A stretch of 14,485 bases of DNA from UBA1557 sp041675185 (GCA_041675185.1 JBAYUH010000022.1:1-14485); one strand, 5' to 3'. Positions 1 to 7,180 are shown, numbered from the stretch's first letter. Numbers and translations are program-made. The notes: generated by a model not told the origin, from the letters alone.

Positions 1-1523
1 ATTATTTCTATTTCATTTTCATCTTTTTCTTTTTGTTCTATGAGTGGACAAATCACAAATACTTGTCGTCCTTGTTTAATTTGTTCACGAATGAAATCAT
101 AAGCCTTTTGTCTGTTGTGATCATCCACCAATCTAGTTTTAATTACTTTTCTATCTTTTGGCATTTGTTTGATAATTGACAAATCAAGATCACCATACAT
201 TGTCAGAGCAAAAGAACGTGGAATAGGCGTTGCTGTCATACTGAGAAAATGTGGTGTCAATTTTTTGTTAGCACTTTTTTCTTTGATAGTTTTTCTTTGT
301 TCTACACCAAAGCGATGTTGTTCATCGACAATTACCAAAGCTAAATCTTTGAAATTAACATCACCAGTCAAAAGAGCATGTGTACCAATCACAACATTCA
401 TTTCTCCATTATTTATTCTGTCTAACAGATCTTTCCTTTGAGCGACTTTTGACTTTACAGACTTTATGAACTTTTGACTTGTAGCTTCTGAACCCGTCAA
501 CAAACAAACATTTATATCATATCCGTTCAAAAGTGAAGTGAAAGATTCAAAATGTTGCTTTGCCAATATTTCTGTCGGCGCCATGATAGCCACCTGATAA
601 TTATTCAAAACAGTGTTCAGTGTTGCCATACCAGCCACTACAGTTTTACCAGAACCAACATCACCTTCTAGCAATCTATTCATCGGTGTAGTTTTCCCCA
701 AATCTTGAATTATTTCCCAACTAGCCACTTTCTGATCGCGAGTTAATTCAAAAGGTAAAGATGTCACAAATTCTTTGGTATAATTTTCTTGAAATTTTAT
801 TTCTGGAGCTTTGGAAACACTAATAGTCTGACGAAGCATTTCTGCTCGCAATTGCAAAATAAATAATTCATCAAATTTCAATCTCTTTTCAGCATGATCT
901 ATTTCATCTTGATTTTCTGGAAAATGAATAGCTTTTATTGCTTCTTTCAACTCCATTATATCAGCCACATCACGGACATCATCTGGAAGCCAATCTTTTA
1001 TCTCATCTATATAGTGTGTTACTTCACTAATCAAAAAACGTATTTGTTTTTGGGTGATACCAGCGGTAAGTGGATACATTGGCACTATACGAGCAGTATG
1101 CATTCCTCGTTCCCCATTCCTCACACGCTCATAAGACGGGCTAACCATTTGCAAACCAAACATATCTGATTTTACTTTACCAGAAAAAAACATTTCATCG
1201 CCTACATGCAAAGTTTTGCTAATAAAAGGTTGCCCAAACCACACAATTCTCAATCTTTCTGAACCATCAAAAATAAGAGCCTCCGTCACAATCTTTCTTT
1301 GACGTGAACTCCTTTTGCTGTTGATAAGTTCTATTTTGCCTTTTATAGTTACTTCTTGCCCTGCTTGCAAACTAGCAATAGTCAAAATAGAGCTATAATC
1401 TTCATAACGAAAAGGGAAATAAAACAACAAATCTTCTACTGTTTCAATACCAAGAGTGGACAATCTTTTTCCAAGAGTCTTACCTATTCTATTTAGTTTT
1501 GAGACTTTTTCCTTCAAATTCAT
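1..1523 (-). CDS. recG: ATP-dependent DNA helicase RecG, C-terminus cut off by window edge
   Basis: RecG is a superfamily-2 DNA translocase that reverses stalled replication forks and branch-migrates Holliday junctions. I translated 507 residues from the ATG at 1523. They include an N-terminal wedge/OB-fold region (about residues 55-145), Walker A GDVGSGKT (about 286-293), the motif-II box DEQH (400-403) and motif III MTATPIPRS (about 428). The frame runs off the window within the second helicase domain, at RQVFVICPLIEQ, so roughly 180-200 residues of the usual 680-700 are missing. No Shine-Dalgarno precedes the ATG. An extended -10 (TGTTACAAT) lies just upstream, suggesting a nearly leaderless mRNA. 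Oddity: between TGS and the conserved NGE..VVIGTHALL block there are about 12 more residues than in E. coli RecG (compared from memory), and the DNA encoding them is a copy of a repeat found in spacers of this window (444-480). Confidence 0.96.
   Translation of the reverse strand, partial: MNLKEKVSKLNRIGKTLGKRLSTLGIETVEDLLFYFPFRYEDYSSILTIASLQAGQEVTIKGKIELINSKRSSRQRKIVTEALIFDGSERLRIVWFGQPFISKTLHVGDEMFFSGKVKSDMFGLQMVSPSYERVRNGERGMHTARIVPMYPLTAGITQKQIRFLISEVTHYIDEIKDWLPDDVRDVADIMELKEAIKAIHFPENQDEIDHAEKRLKFDELFILQLRAEMLRQTISVSKAPEIKFQENYTKEFVTSLPFELTRDQKVASWEIIQDLGKTTPMNRLLEGDVGSGKTVVAGMATLNTVLNNYQVAIMAPTEILAKQHFESFTSLLNGYDINVCLLTGSEATSQKFIKSVKSKVAQRKDLLDRINNGEMNVVIGTHALLTGDVNFKDLALVIVDEQHRFGVEQRKTIKEKSANKKLTPHFLSMTATPIPRSFALTMYGDLDLSIIKQMPKDRKVIKTRLVDDHNRQKAYDFIREQIKQGRQVFVICPLIEQKEKDENEIEI
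444..480 (-). repeat. Family-A repeat copy inside recG, in frame
   Basis: Bases 460-479 match GACTTTATRGACTTTTGACT at 7281-7300 and 12876-12895 with one mismatch each. Bases 459-474 match 12813-12828 exactly on the opposite strand. Both of those places are non-coding spacers. In recG the copy encodes about residues 348-360 (SQKFIKSVKSKVA) without breaking the frame. Confidence 0.75.
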
Positions 1524-1532
1524 AATATACTT

Positions 1533-1538
1533 ATTGTA
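1533..1538 (-). promoter_or_regulatory. Possible extended -10 promoter of recG
   Basis: On the minus strand TGTTACAAT (extended -10 TGn plus TACAAT) lies between the tRNA-Arg terminator and the recG ATG, with 9 bases between box and ATG. No convincing -35 exists because the terminator hairpin occupies that place. If used, the 5' leader would be only about 2-4 nt. Confidence 0.42.
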
Positions 1539-1540
1539 AC

Positions 1541-1563
1541 AAAAAACTCCCTTTTTGGGGAGT
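1541..1563 (-). terminator. Rho-independent terminator of tRNA-Arg
   Basis: ACTCCC (1546-1551) and GGGAGT (1558-1563) form a 6-bp stem, followed on the minus strand by six T residues (1541-1546, the first base shared with the stem). It lies 8 bases downstream of the tRNA-Arg 3' end and separates the tRNA from recG. Confidence 0.8.
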
Positions 1564-1571
1564 GTGACTAG

Positions 1572-1643
1572 TGCTCTCGCTAAGAATCGAACTTAGATTA
1601 TCAGTTCCGCAAACTGATGTCCTATCCGTTGAACGACGGGAGC
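1572..1643 (-). tRNA. tRNA-Arg, anticodon GCG
   Basis: The cloverleaf reads: acceptor GCTCCCG/CGAGAGC (one C-A mismatch), D stem GTTC/GGAC, anticodon stem TCAGT/ACTGA with loop TTGCGGA (anticodon GCG), a short variable loop, and T arm CTAAG-TTCGATT-CTTAG. Discriminator A; CCA is not encoded. The anticodon reads CGC and CGU. Most bacteria use an A34 (ACG, deaminated to inosine by TadA) in this tRNA, so G34 is unusual. A consensus promoter lies about 13 bp upstream of the 5' end and a terminator follows directly. Confidence 0.93.
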
Positions 1644-1662
1644 TTATTGAAAATACGCAGAG

Positions 1663-1691
1663 ATTATACTTCAAAATAAAAAACTTGTCAA
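1663..1691 (-). promoter_or_regulatory. Promoter of tRNA-Arg
   Basis: -35 TTGACA (1686-1691), 17-bp spacer, -10 TATAAT (1663-1668) on the minus strand: both boxes are perfect consensus. The expected start, near 1656, gives a leader of about 13 nt before the tRNA. Confidence 0.88.
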
Positions 1692-1693
1692 TC

Positions 1694-1717
1694 AAAAAAC
1701 TTGATATTTTATTCAAG
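1694..1717 (-). terminator. Weak terminator of the membrane-protein gene
   Basis: CTTGA (1700-1704) and TCAAG (1713-1717) form a 5-bp stem followed on the minus strand by six T (1694-1699). It sits about 70 bp after the stop codon at 1788 and directly abuts the -35 box of the tRNA-Arg promoter. Confidence 0.5.
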
Positions 1718-1734
1718 CCAATGTCTCAAAATCT

Positions 1735-1787
1735 ATTTACTAATTACTCTTTACTATTTACTATCGTCTATTTACTATTTACTTTTT
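1735..1787. repeat. TTTACTA-type low-complexity spacer repeat
   Basis: The spacer consists of tandem-like copies of TTTACTATTTACT separated by short linkers (for example 1751-1762 and 1770-1783). No reading frame or stable hairpin is seen. It resembles the slipped short-motif repeats of other spacers here, but with its own motif. Confidence 0.5.
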
Positions 1788-2294
1788 CTAATGAATACGC
1801 CATTTTCGACCCAACATATCACTAAAAGGTTCTTCTTCTTTTTCAATATTTTCTTCTATAAAAGAACGCAAAGTAACTCTAATTTCACTTGGATCATTGT
1901 CCATCAATGGTACACGCAATCTTGGTGTAAAATTACCCATTGTTTCTACATAAAGAATTTTTATTTGTTCTTCTGGATTATAAATAATATAAAATTCATC
2001 CAACTCAGAATAAGAATAAAATCGATCATTTACAATCACACCTAGATCAGTAATTCGAAAAGGTATAATAATAGGATCCTGATGAGATTGCAAAAAAATA
2101 ATAATAATAAATAAAATCAAAATAAGAGAAAACAAAAAATTAGATGAAAGCAAAGAATAACCCATCAACACCACACCAATTATTCCCATAATAATATACC
2201 ACGCTCGATTTCTTTCGTGTTGTTCATATTCTGGTATACTCCATTCATGTAGCACTTCTCCGATGTTTAAATTTTCTTCTATTTTTTTTGGCAT
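1788..2294 (-). CDS. Two-helix membrane protein with cytosolic C-terminal domain, function unknown
   Basis: 168 residues from the ATG at 2294. An N-terminal soluble stretch (1-30, with HEWSIPEYEQHERNRAW) leads into two hydrophobic helices (about 31-50 and 52-69) with a very short turn. A beta-rich C-terminal domain (about 74-168) with the flow PIIIPFRITDLGVIVNDRF...YSELDEFYII follows. This layout looks like bacterial PH-like (YcxB/YdbS-type) membrane proteins and small hypothetical proteins common in Patescibacteria, but I cannot assign a family. The open frame extends upstream to 2399, but that part is encoded by a spacer repeat also seen before smc, and a TATAAT lies at 2310-2315, so I start at MPKKIEENL. 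There is no Shine-Dalgarno. It is probably transcribed alone, between the khpA terminator and a weak terminator at 1694-1717. Confidence 0.75.
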   Translation of the reverse strand: MPKKIEENLNIGEVLHEWSIPEYEQHERNRAWYIIMGIIGVVLMGYSLLSSNFLFSLILILFIIIIFLQSHQDPIIIPFRITDLGVIVNDRFYSYSELDEFYIIYNPEEQIKILYVETMGNFTPRLRVPLMDNDPSEIRVTLRSFIEENIEKEEEPFSDMLGRKWRIH

Positions 2295-2309
2295 AAATCT
2301 ATATATAGA

Positions 2310-2315
2310 ATTATA
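2310..2315 (-). promoter_or_regulatory. Candidate -10 box of the membrane-protein gene
   Basis: A minus-strand TATAAT lies 15 bases before the ATG at 2294, giving a predicted leader of about 9 nt. The -35 region at 17 bp reads AGAGGA and does not resemble the consensus, so support rests on the -10 only. Confidence 0.35.
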
Positions 2316-2370
2316 TACATATAATAACATATTCCTCTTTTTTAGTCCATGTATTTTATTACACAAAACA

Positions 2371-2445
2371 AAATCCAAAATCATAAGTCCTAAATCCAAA
2401 ATAATTTTAGTACCTAATTTATGATTTTGGATTTAGGATTTTAGA
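2371..2445. repeat. Family-B inverted repeat
   Basis: The left arm 2371-2400 (CCAAAATCATAA ... CCTAAATCCA) is mirrored at 2419-2445; CCAAAATCATAA (2375-2386) and TTATGATTTTGG (2419-2430) are exact complements. The left arm aligns with 7204-7233, upstream of smc, at 25 of 30 positions. It lies between the khpA terminator and the membrane-protein gene. Confidence 0.75.
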
Positions 2446-2454
2446 TTCATAACA

Positions 2455-2484
2455 AATAAAAAACCTCTCCAAAAAAAGAGAGGT
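2455..2484 (-). terminator. Rho-independent terminator of khpA
   Basis: ACCTCTC (2463-2469) pairs with GAGAGGT (2478-2484), and the minus strand continues into a T-rich run (2455-2462). It lies 22 bp past the khpA stop. Confidence 0.85.
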
Positions 2485-2506
2485 CTTTCAAAATTAAAAT
2501 AAACTA

Positions 2507-2848
2507 TTAGATATCTAGGTTGTCGATAGCACTAGTATCTACATCTTCAGTTATACGATTGTGAACAGGTGCAGACGATGACTCTGGTCTACGATGTTGT
2601 GAACCTTCTGGTTCATTGATCTTCAAGTTTACAAGTGCATTATTCTTAGCTCCAACAACTTTCAATAAAGTGCGGATAGCACGAACAGTGTTACCACGTC
2701 TACCGATAACATAACCGATATCAGTTGGATTTAGATCCAAAGTGATAAGCACACCACGTTCATCTACTGTACGAGTAGCTTTTACTTCGTCTGGATTGTT
2801 TACAATCGCTCTAACGACGAATTCGATAAATTCTTGATCTTGTACCAT
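2507..2848 (-). CDS. khpA: KhpA-type KH-domain RNA-binding protein
   Basis: This 113-residue protein has a single type-II KH domain: VVRAIVNNPDEVKATRTVDERGVLITLDLNPTDIG leads to the RNA-binding loop VIGRRGNT (GxxG at residues 49-52), then helix and strand to about residue 78. KhpA proteins are usually 75-80 residues; here a polar, acidic tail of about 33 residues is added (to ...DTSAIDNLDI). In many bacteria khpA follows rpsP in the rpsP-khpA-rimM-trmD cluster, where KhpA (with KhpB/EloR) binds RNA and affects cell elongation and division. The order rpsP-khpA is kept, but khpA has its own consensus promoter and a terminator separates the two; rimM and trmD are absent. The upstream sequence GGAAAAGAT is at best a weak ribosome binding site. 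Confidence 0.92.
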   Translation of the reverse strand: MVQDQEFIEFVVRAIVNNPDEVKATRTVDERGVLITLDLNPTDIGYVIGRRGNTVRAIRTLLKVVGAKNNALVNLKINEPEGSQHRRPESSSAPVHNRITEDVDTSAIDNLDI

Positions 2849-2930
2849 ATCTTTTCCATGTTACATTGTTAATAAAATTTACAATTTTGACAAACTTCCT
2901 CGACAAAAAGAATATCTAAATTGCCAAAAT

Positions 2931-2959
2931 ATTATAGCATATAAATATCCACCGGTCAA
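2931..2959 (-). promoter_or_regulatory. Promoter of khpA
   Basis: -35 TTGACC (2954-2959), 17-bp spacer, -10 TATAAT (2931-2936), preceded by TGC (extended -10), on the minus strand. The start is expected near 2924, leaving a leader of about 75 nt. It lies just after the rpsP terminator. Confidence 0.88.
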
Positions 2960-2969
2960 GATATAAAAA

Positions 2970-2996
2970 TAAAAAAATCTCGCATTTAGCAAGATT
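2970..2996 (-). terminator. Rho-independent terminator of rpsP
   Basis: AATCTCGC (2976-2983) and GCAAGATT (2989-2996) form an 8-bp stem with one wobble position and a 5-base loop. The minus strand ends in a T run (2971-2977). It is about 20 bp past the rpsP stop. Its other flank also has a T run, so it may work both ways. Confidence 0.8.
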
Positions 2997-3015
2997 TTTA
3001 ATTTCTATATTTTTA

Positions 3016-3390
3016 TTAAGCTTTTGCTTCTTCTATTGCTTTTTCAACAGCAACTTTCTTAGCATTTTCTTTTTCTAGCTTTTCAGCTTTTTTAGCACTA
3101 ATCTTGACTTTACGTTTGTCTGAAATAGTTACAGACTTTTTCTTTTTACCTTCGATAATACCTTCACGAACCAAAATATTGTTTACAGTATTAGATGTTT
3201 GAGCACCTTTACTTATCCAATATTTGATACGATCAGCTTTCAATTCTAATACTTTTGGAATTTGTATTGGATTATAACTACCCAAAATTTCCAAACTATT
3301 GTATTGTGTATCGCGACCATTTTCAGAAACAATCAAACGATAAGTTGGATTTTTTCTTTTTCCTATTCGTTGTAGACGGATTGTCAACAT
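3016..3390 (-). CDS. rpsP: 30S ribosomal protein S16
   Basis: S16 binds 16S rRNA in the lower body of the 30S subunit and aids its assembly. The family signature is clear from the first residue: MLTIRLQRIGKRKNPTYRLI, then GRDTQYNSLEILGSYNP and RIKYWISKGAQTSNTVNNIL. The core ends at about residue 85. A lysine/alanine/glutamate-rich tail of roughly 40 residues follows, longer than in E. coli (82 residues in total) and probably disordered or helical. It has its own promoter 10 bp beyond the stop of the upstream gene and a terminator behind it. No Shine-Dalgarno is seen in the last 20 bases before ATG; the only purine stretch, AAGAAGG, is over 20 bases away. Confidence 0.97.
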   Translation of the reverse strand: MLTIRLQRIGKRKNPTYRLIVSENGRDTQYNSLEILGSYNPIQIPKVLELKADRIKYWISKGAQTSNTVNNILVREGIIEGKKKKSVTISDKRKVKISAKKAEKLEKENAKKVAVEKAIEEAKA

Positions 3391-3447
3391 AATATTACTT
3401 TTTTATATAAATAAACCTTCTTGAGCGTGTGACGGTTTACGAGGACT

Positions 3448-3476
3448 ATTCTAGCAGAACAGCCTTTTTTTGTCAA
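3448..3476 (-). promoter_or_regulatory. Promoter of rpsP
   Basis: -35 TTGACA (3471-3476), 17-bp spacer ending in TGC, -10 TAGAAT (3448-3453) on the minus strand. The predicted start, near 3441, leaves a leader of about 50 nt. There is no terminator between the smc partner gene (stop at 3486) and this promoter, so smc transcripts may read into rpsP. Confidence 0.88.
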
Positions 3477-3485
3477 GTATCCGGT

Positions 3486-4091
3486 TTAAGACATCATTTT
3501 TAAATCCGTACAAGAGTAACCGGCCCCATCTTCAAATCTAATATTACAAAGAAATTTTTTACTACCTTTCTCTGTTTCTTTTTCAAAGAAAAATGGCATA
3601 TCTTCTACCTGAGTAGACATTTCTCCGGTATTTATTGACTTACTTTTTTTGGCATAACCATTTTCCTTGTTTACTTTTTTTATAAAACTATCAATTTGTT
3701 TATGTACATATCCTTCAACTTTTGAAAATTTCATATTCTGTACATCAAGTTCTGACAACACTTCGTTTATAATTTGTTTTCTAAAAGAATCTATTCCTTC
3801 TTTTTCTAAAACACCCAAAGGCAAAGATTCATTGTATTCTGAAGAAATATTTTTTTTACCTGATTGATCTGCATCTTCTGGCATAGCATCTATTGCACTA
3901 CGTATATCACCTATCCTGCTTTGTAATTCTTCAGGAGACAATTGTCCTTTGTATATAAGAGAACTATTTGTAACTCTAGATCTTTTATTTAAGTCAATTT
4001 GTGTATCATTTATATTACCTTCTTTATTTTTGGGTATTTTTTGTTCTACAGTTTCACTCAATTTTCTTATACCAAAAATTTTTTCTCCCAT
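3486..4091 (-). CDS. Unrecognised 201-residue hydrophilic protein downstream of smc
   Basis: No family recognised. The protein is soluble, with no signal peptide or membrane segment. The N-terminal 100 residues are polar and rich in K, N, S and E (probably flexible) and include a short helical stretch SPEELQSRIGDIRSAIDAM. The middle (about 100-150) looks helical (FRKQIINEVLSEL...VEGYVHKQIDSFIKKVNKEN). The last 40 residues look like a small beta unit (MPFFFEKETEKGSKKFLCNIRFEDGAGYSCTDLKMMS) with two cysteines. It starts 15 bp after the smc stop with no promoter or terminator between them, so it is almost certainly cotranscribed with smc. It is not recognisable as ScpA or ScpB. No Shine-Dalgarno is present. 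A 6-bp inverted repeat CCGGTT/AACCGG spans its 3' end but has no T run. Confidence 0.8.
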   Translation of the reverse strand: MGEKIFGIRKLSETVEQKIPKNKEGNINDTQIDLNKRSRVTNSSLIYKGQLSPEELQSRIGDIRSAIDAMPEDADQSGKKNISSEYNESLPLGVLEKEGIDSFRKQIINEVLSELDVQNMKFSKVEGYVHKQIDSFIKKVNKENGYAKKSKSINTGEMSTQVEDMPFFFEKETEKGSKKFLCNIRFEDGAGYSCTDLKMMS

Positions 4092-4106
4092 ACAATAAAA
4101 ATTAAA

Positions 4107-7100
4107 TTAATTATCCAACTTGACACTAAGTAATTTACTAATACCATCATTGCCCATTGTCACACCATAAAGGACATCCACAGCGTGCATAGTCACTCTA
4201 TTGTGAGTAATAATAATAAATTGTGATTGCATCGACAACTCACCAAGAATTTTGGTGAAGCGAGTAGTATTGGCTTCGTCTAGTGCAGCTTCTACTTCAT
4301 CTAGAATTACAAATGGTGATGGATTGGTGTGCAAAATAGCACAAAGCAAAGCAATAGAAGTCATTGTTCTTTCACCGCCAGAAAGTGCTGAAATATTTTT
4401 AATCTTTTTTCCAGGTGGACAAGCATAGACTTCTACACCTGTTAGAATTTTTTTATTACGCGCCGTAGCCTTAGCGGAGTCGGATTCGTTTTCTAATTCT
4501 AAATTTTCCTCACCTTCTACGATCATCTCATCTTCATCTTTTTCAGTACCGTAAACTTCTACTAATTCAGCACTACCACCTTCAAACAATAGGTGAAAAT
4601 AACGAGCAAATTCTTTTTTGATTTTGTTGAAACTTTCTTTGTGTTTTTTCTTCATCAATTTGTCTAGTTCGGCAATCATCTTTTCCAAATCAGCTGAAGC
4701 TTTGGACAAATCACCAAGCTCAAAAGAAAGTGAATCATAACGTGTTTTTATTTCTTCATACTCACCCATCACATTTTCATCTATTCCACCAATGAGTGAC
4801 AATTGATATTTGTTTTTTTCAATTTCAATTTTAGTTTGTTCCAATTCATCTTCTCCAAATTTTTCTTCCAGCCTACTCAAAATATTACCAATTCCTTCTT
4901 GAAGCTCAGAAAATATTTCTTGCTCAAGATCTTCTCTGTGAGTTTGTAATTTTACAATTTCCATTTGTAATTGATGTTTTTCATCAGCCTGTTTATTTAG
5001 AGACAATTGCTCAGATTGCATACTATCTTGCAAAGCAAAAATTCTTTGTCTTTTTTGTTCTTCCTGCGAATTTAATTTTTCTATTTTTTTGTTTACTACT
5101 TCCAATCGTTTTTCTACATCTCCAATTTTTGTAAACACTTCATCTTTTTGACTAGAAAAAGTTTTCATCATATCACTGTATTCTGCTTTGGAAAGTGAAT
5201 GCATGGATAATTCTTGTTTGAATTGAGAAAGCTCTTTGGAAACATCTCGCAAATTATTTTGTGACAAAGATATTTTTTCACTCTGGACTTGATCTTGCAT
5301 ACGCATTTCAAGGACATTTTCTTTGCGATTTTCTATTTCTATTTCCAATTTATCCAAAGTTATTTTGTTTTCCACCATCTCTTGTTTCAATTGTTCATAA
5401 GCATACTCACTGAAATCTTGACTTCCACCGGCAAAAGACAAAACACCTTTTTTGGCACGACGAAAACCGCCTTTCATCGAACCACTAGTTTCCATAATAT
5501 CACCCTCCAAAGTCACCATACGCACTCTACCAATACCAATTTTACGTGAAGTATTGATATCTTCAACAATTAGTGTAGATCCAAAGACATAAGAAAATAC
5601 ATCTTCATAAACAAGATCATAATCTACCAAATTTACAGCCAAACCATAGACACCAGAAGTATGTTCAAGATCTTTGATATCATTGGATACAAAACGACCT
5701 CTAATTTTGTTTAGTGGTAAAAAAGTTGCAAAGCCAAGTTGCTGTTGTTTCAAAAATTGGATACAAGCTTGAGCCACAGCATCATCTTCTACTACAATAG
5801 AACCAAGATGAGATTGAGCAGCGACTTCTAGCGCTAGACGATATTTCTCATCCACCTTGGCAAGCTGAGCAACAAGTCCATGAACTTTGCCACCAAATTT
5901 ACCAGGCACTTGCATAAGTATAGCATTGACAGCACGAAGTCCTTCAAATTGCACACTATCTTTTCCTTGTTTCAATTCATTTAGATTGTGTTCAATTTCC
6001 AATTGTCTATTTTGTAATTTTATTCTTTTGTTTTGCAATTCTTCCAAAGAGCTAGACAAACTTTTTATTTTTTCTAGTAATTCCAATTTTTTCTTATTTT
6101 GACTTTCTATATCTTTTTCAATATTTTTTTCTTGACCAACAAATTCGTCAATTTTGCTTTCAAGCCAACCGATATTTTGTTTACCAACTTTGCCAAATTC
6201 AGTTTGCAATTTTCCAGAAACTATTGATTGTTCTCTTTCTAAATTATTTTTTTCTTGAAAAATTTTCTGATATTCATCTTGTAATTCAGTAAATAATTCT
6301 TGTCTAGATTTTTCTTGCGCCAATTTGGCAAGCTCAGTCTGGACAGAAGTAAGACGAGTATTTACCTCTTCATAAGTCTTATTGACAATATCAAAATTAA
6401 TTTGTAACTTGTCCAAATTTTCTGACAAATTACCATGCAAAGTAAAATAATATTTTTCTTGTAAATCACGCAAATCCATTTCTATTTCTTGTCTTTTTTC
6501 CAATTTACCAACCTGACGTTTCAAAGTTTTCAAATGTGGTTCTATTTCATGAAGCATAACTTCAGCTTGGGCAATATTTTCGGCTGTTTTATTCAATTTT
6601 AATAGAGCATGATGACGCTTGATTTGGAATTCTTTTATACCCACAGCCTCATCAAAAAAACCTTTGCGTTCAGCAGGAGTCTGTAACAATAGACGATCAA
6701 TAGTACCCTGGCTAATCACAGAATAAGATCCTTGTCCAAATTGAGCTTGTGCTAACAAAATTTGTAAATCTATTAGACGAACAGAATTACCATTTAGCAA
6801 ATATTCACTTTCACCAGAGCGGTACAACTTACGAGAAATCAACAATTCATCATACTCAATATCCACTCTTTTGTCAGTATTATCCAAAATCATAGTGACA
6901 CTAGCCAAACCCATTTTACCTTTTCCTTCTGAACCAGCAAAAATAACATCTTCGCTTTTTTTACCACGAAGATGCTTCATACTTTGTTCTCCCAATACCC
7001 ACCTGATAGCGTCAACCACATTACTCTTCCCACTACCATTTGGTCCAACTACAGCTGTAATACTATATTGACCATTTTTCTTTGGAGGAGCAAAATCCAA

Positions 7101-7157
7101 AGTTGTATTATTGGCAAATGATTTGAAACCATTTATTTCAAGCTTTTTTACGTACAT
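4107..7157 (-). CDS. smc: Chromosome segregation ATPase SMC
   Basis: 1016 residues from the ATG at 7157. SMC dimers are ring-shaped ATPases that organise and segregate the chromosome. Seen here: N-terminal head (YVKKLEINGFKSFA) with Walker A GPNGSGKSN (38-46); a long coiled coil; a hinge at about 415-560 (PGKFGGKVHGLVAQL ... GDIMETSGSMKGG); a returning coiled coil; and a C-terminal head with ABC signature LSGGERT (about 924) and Walker B FVILDEVEAALDE (about 949). It is shorter than usual (1150-1200), mainly through shorter coils. The open frame extends to 7232, but those 25 residues come from a spacer repeat, so I start at MYVKKLEI. A GC-rich segment (4458-4486) encodes SDSAKATARN in the link before the C-terminal head. 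The gene has its own promoter and a leader of about 137 nt. No Shine-Dalgarno. Confidence 0.97.
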   Translation of the reverse strand: MYVKKLEINGFKSFANNTTLDFAPPKKNGQYSITAVVGPNGSGKSNVVDAIRWVLGEQSMKHLRGKKSEDVIFAGSEGKGKMGLASVTMILDNTDKRVDIEYDELLISRKLYRSGESEYLLNGNSVRLIDLQILLAQAQFGQGSYSVISQGTIDRLLLQTPAERKGFFDEAVGIKEFQIKRHHALLKLNKTAENIAQAEVMLHEIEPHLKTLKRQVGKLEKRQEIEMDLRDLQEKYYFTLHGNLSENLDKLQINFDIVNKTYEEVNTRLTSVQTELAKLAQEKSRQELFTELQDEYQKIFQEKNNLEREQSIVSGKLQTEFGKVGKQNIGWLESKIDEFVGQEKNIEKDIESQNKKKLELLEKIKSLSSSLEELQNKRIKLQNRQLEIEHNLNELKQGKDSVQFEGLRAVNAILMQVPGKFGGKVHGLVAQLAKVDEKYRLALEVAAQSHLGSIVVEDDAVAQACIQFLKQQQLGFATFLPLNKIRGRFVSNDIKDLEHTSGVYGLAVNLVDYDLVYEDVFSYVFGSTLIVEDINTSRKIGIGRVRMVTLEGDIMETSGSMKGGFRRAKKGVLSFAGGSQDFSEYAYEQLKQEMVENKITLDKLEIEIENRKENVLEMRMQDQVQSEKISLSQNNLRDVSKELSQFKQELSMHSLSKAEYSDMMKTFSSQKDEVFTKIGDVEKRLEVVNKKIEKLNSQEEQKRQRIFALQDSMQSEQLSLNKQADEKHQLQMEIVKLQTHREDLEQEIFSELQEGIGNILSRLEEKFGEDELEQTKIEIEKNKYQLSLIGGIDENVMGEYEEIKTRYDSLSFELGDLSKASADLEKMIAELDKLMKKKHKESFNKIKKEFARYFHLLFEGGSAELVEVYGTEKDEDEMIVEGEENLELENESDSAKATARNKKILTGVEVYACPPGKKIKNISALSGGERTMTSIALLCAILHTNPSPFVILDEVEAALDEANTTRFTKILGELSMQSQFIIITHNRVTMHAVDVLYGVTMGNDGISKLLSVKLDN
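4458..4486 (-). repeat. GC-rich segment inside smc, possible inserted repeat
   Basis: About 29 bases much richer in G+C than the gene around them, encoding roughly residues 890-900 (SDSAKATARN) in an acidic, poorly conserved linker. The composition and the CGTAGC/GAGTCGGA words resemble the GC-rich spacer elements near 7246-7277, but there is no long exact match within the window. Confidence 0.4.
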
Positions 7158-7180
7158 AATTATAATTTTGCATTGTTTAA

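Noticed and set aside
1571..2045. Open frames on the plus strand across 1571-2045 and other plus-strand frames inside recG and smc
   Set aside because: They are antisense to a tRNA or to well-supported genes, their protein sequences are low-complexity, and no promoter supports them.
3482..3523. Terminator after the smc partner gene
   Set aside because: CCGGTT/AACCGG gives 6 bp with a loop of about 30 bases, lies partly inside the coding sequence, and has no T run on the minus strand.
7151..7180. smc promoter immediately before the ATG (TTGTAT-17-TATAAT)
   Set aside because: The -10 ends 2 bases before the ATG, so transcription would begin inside the gene downstream of the start codon. The promoter at 7301-7329 fits better.
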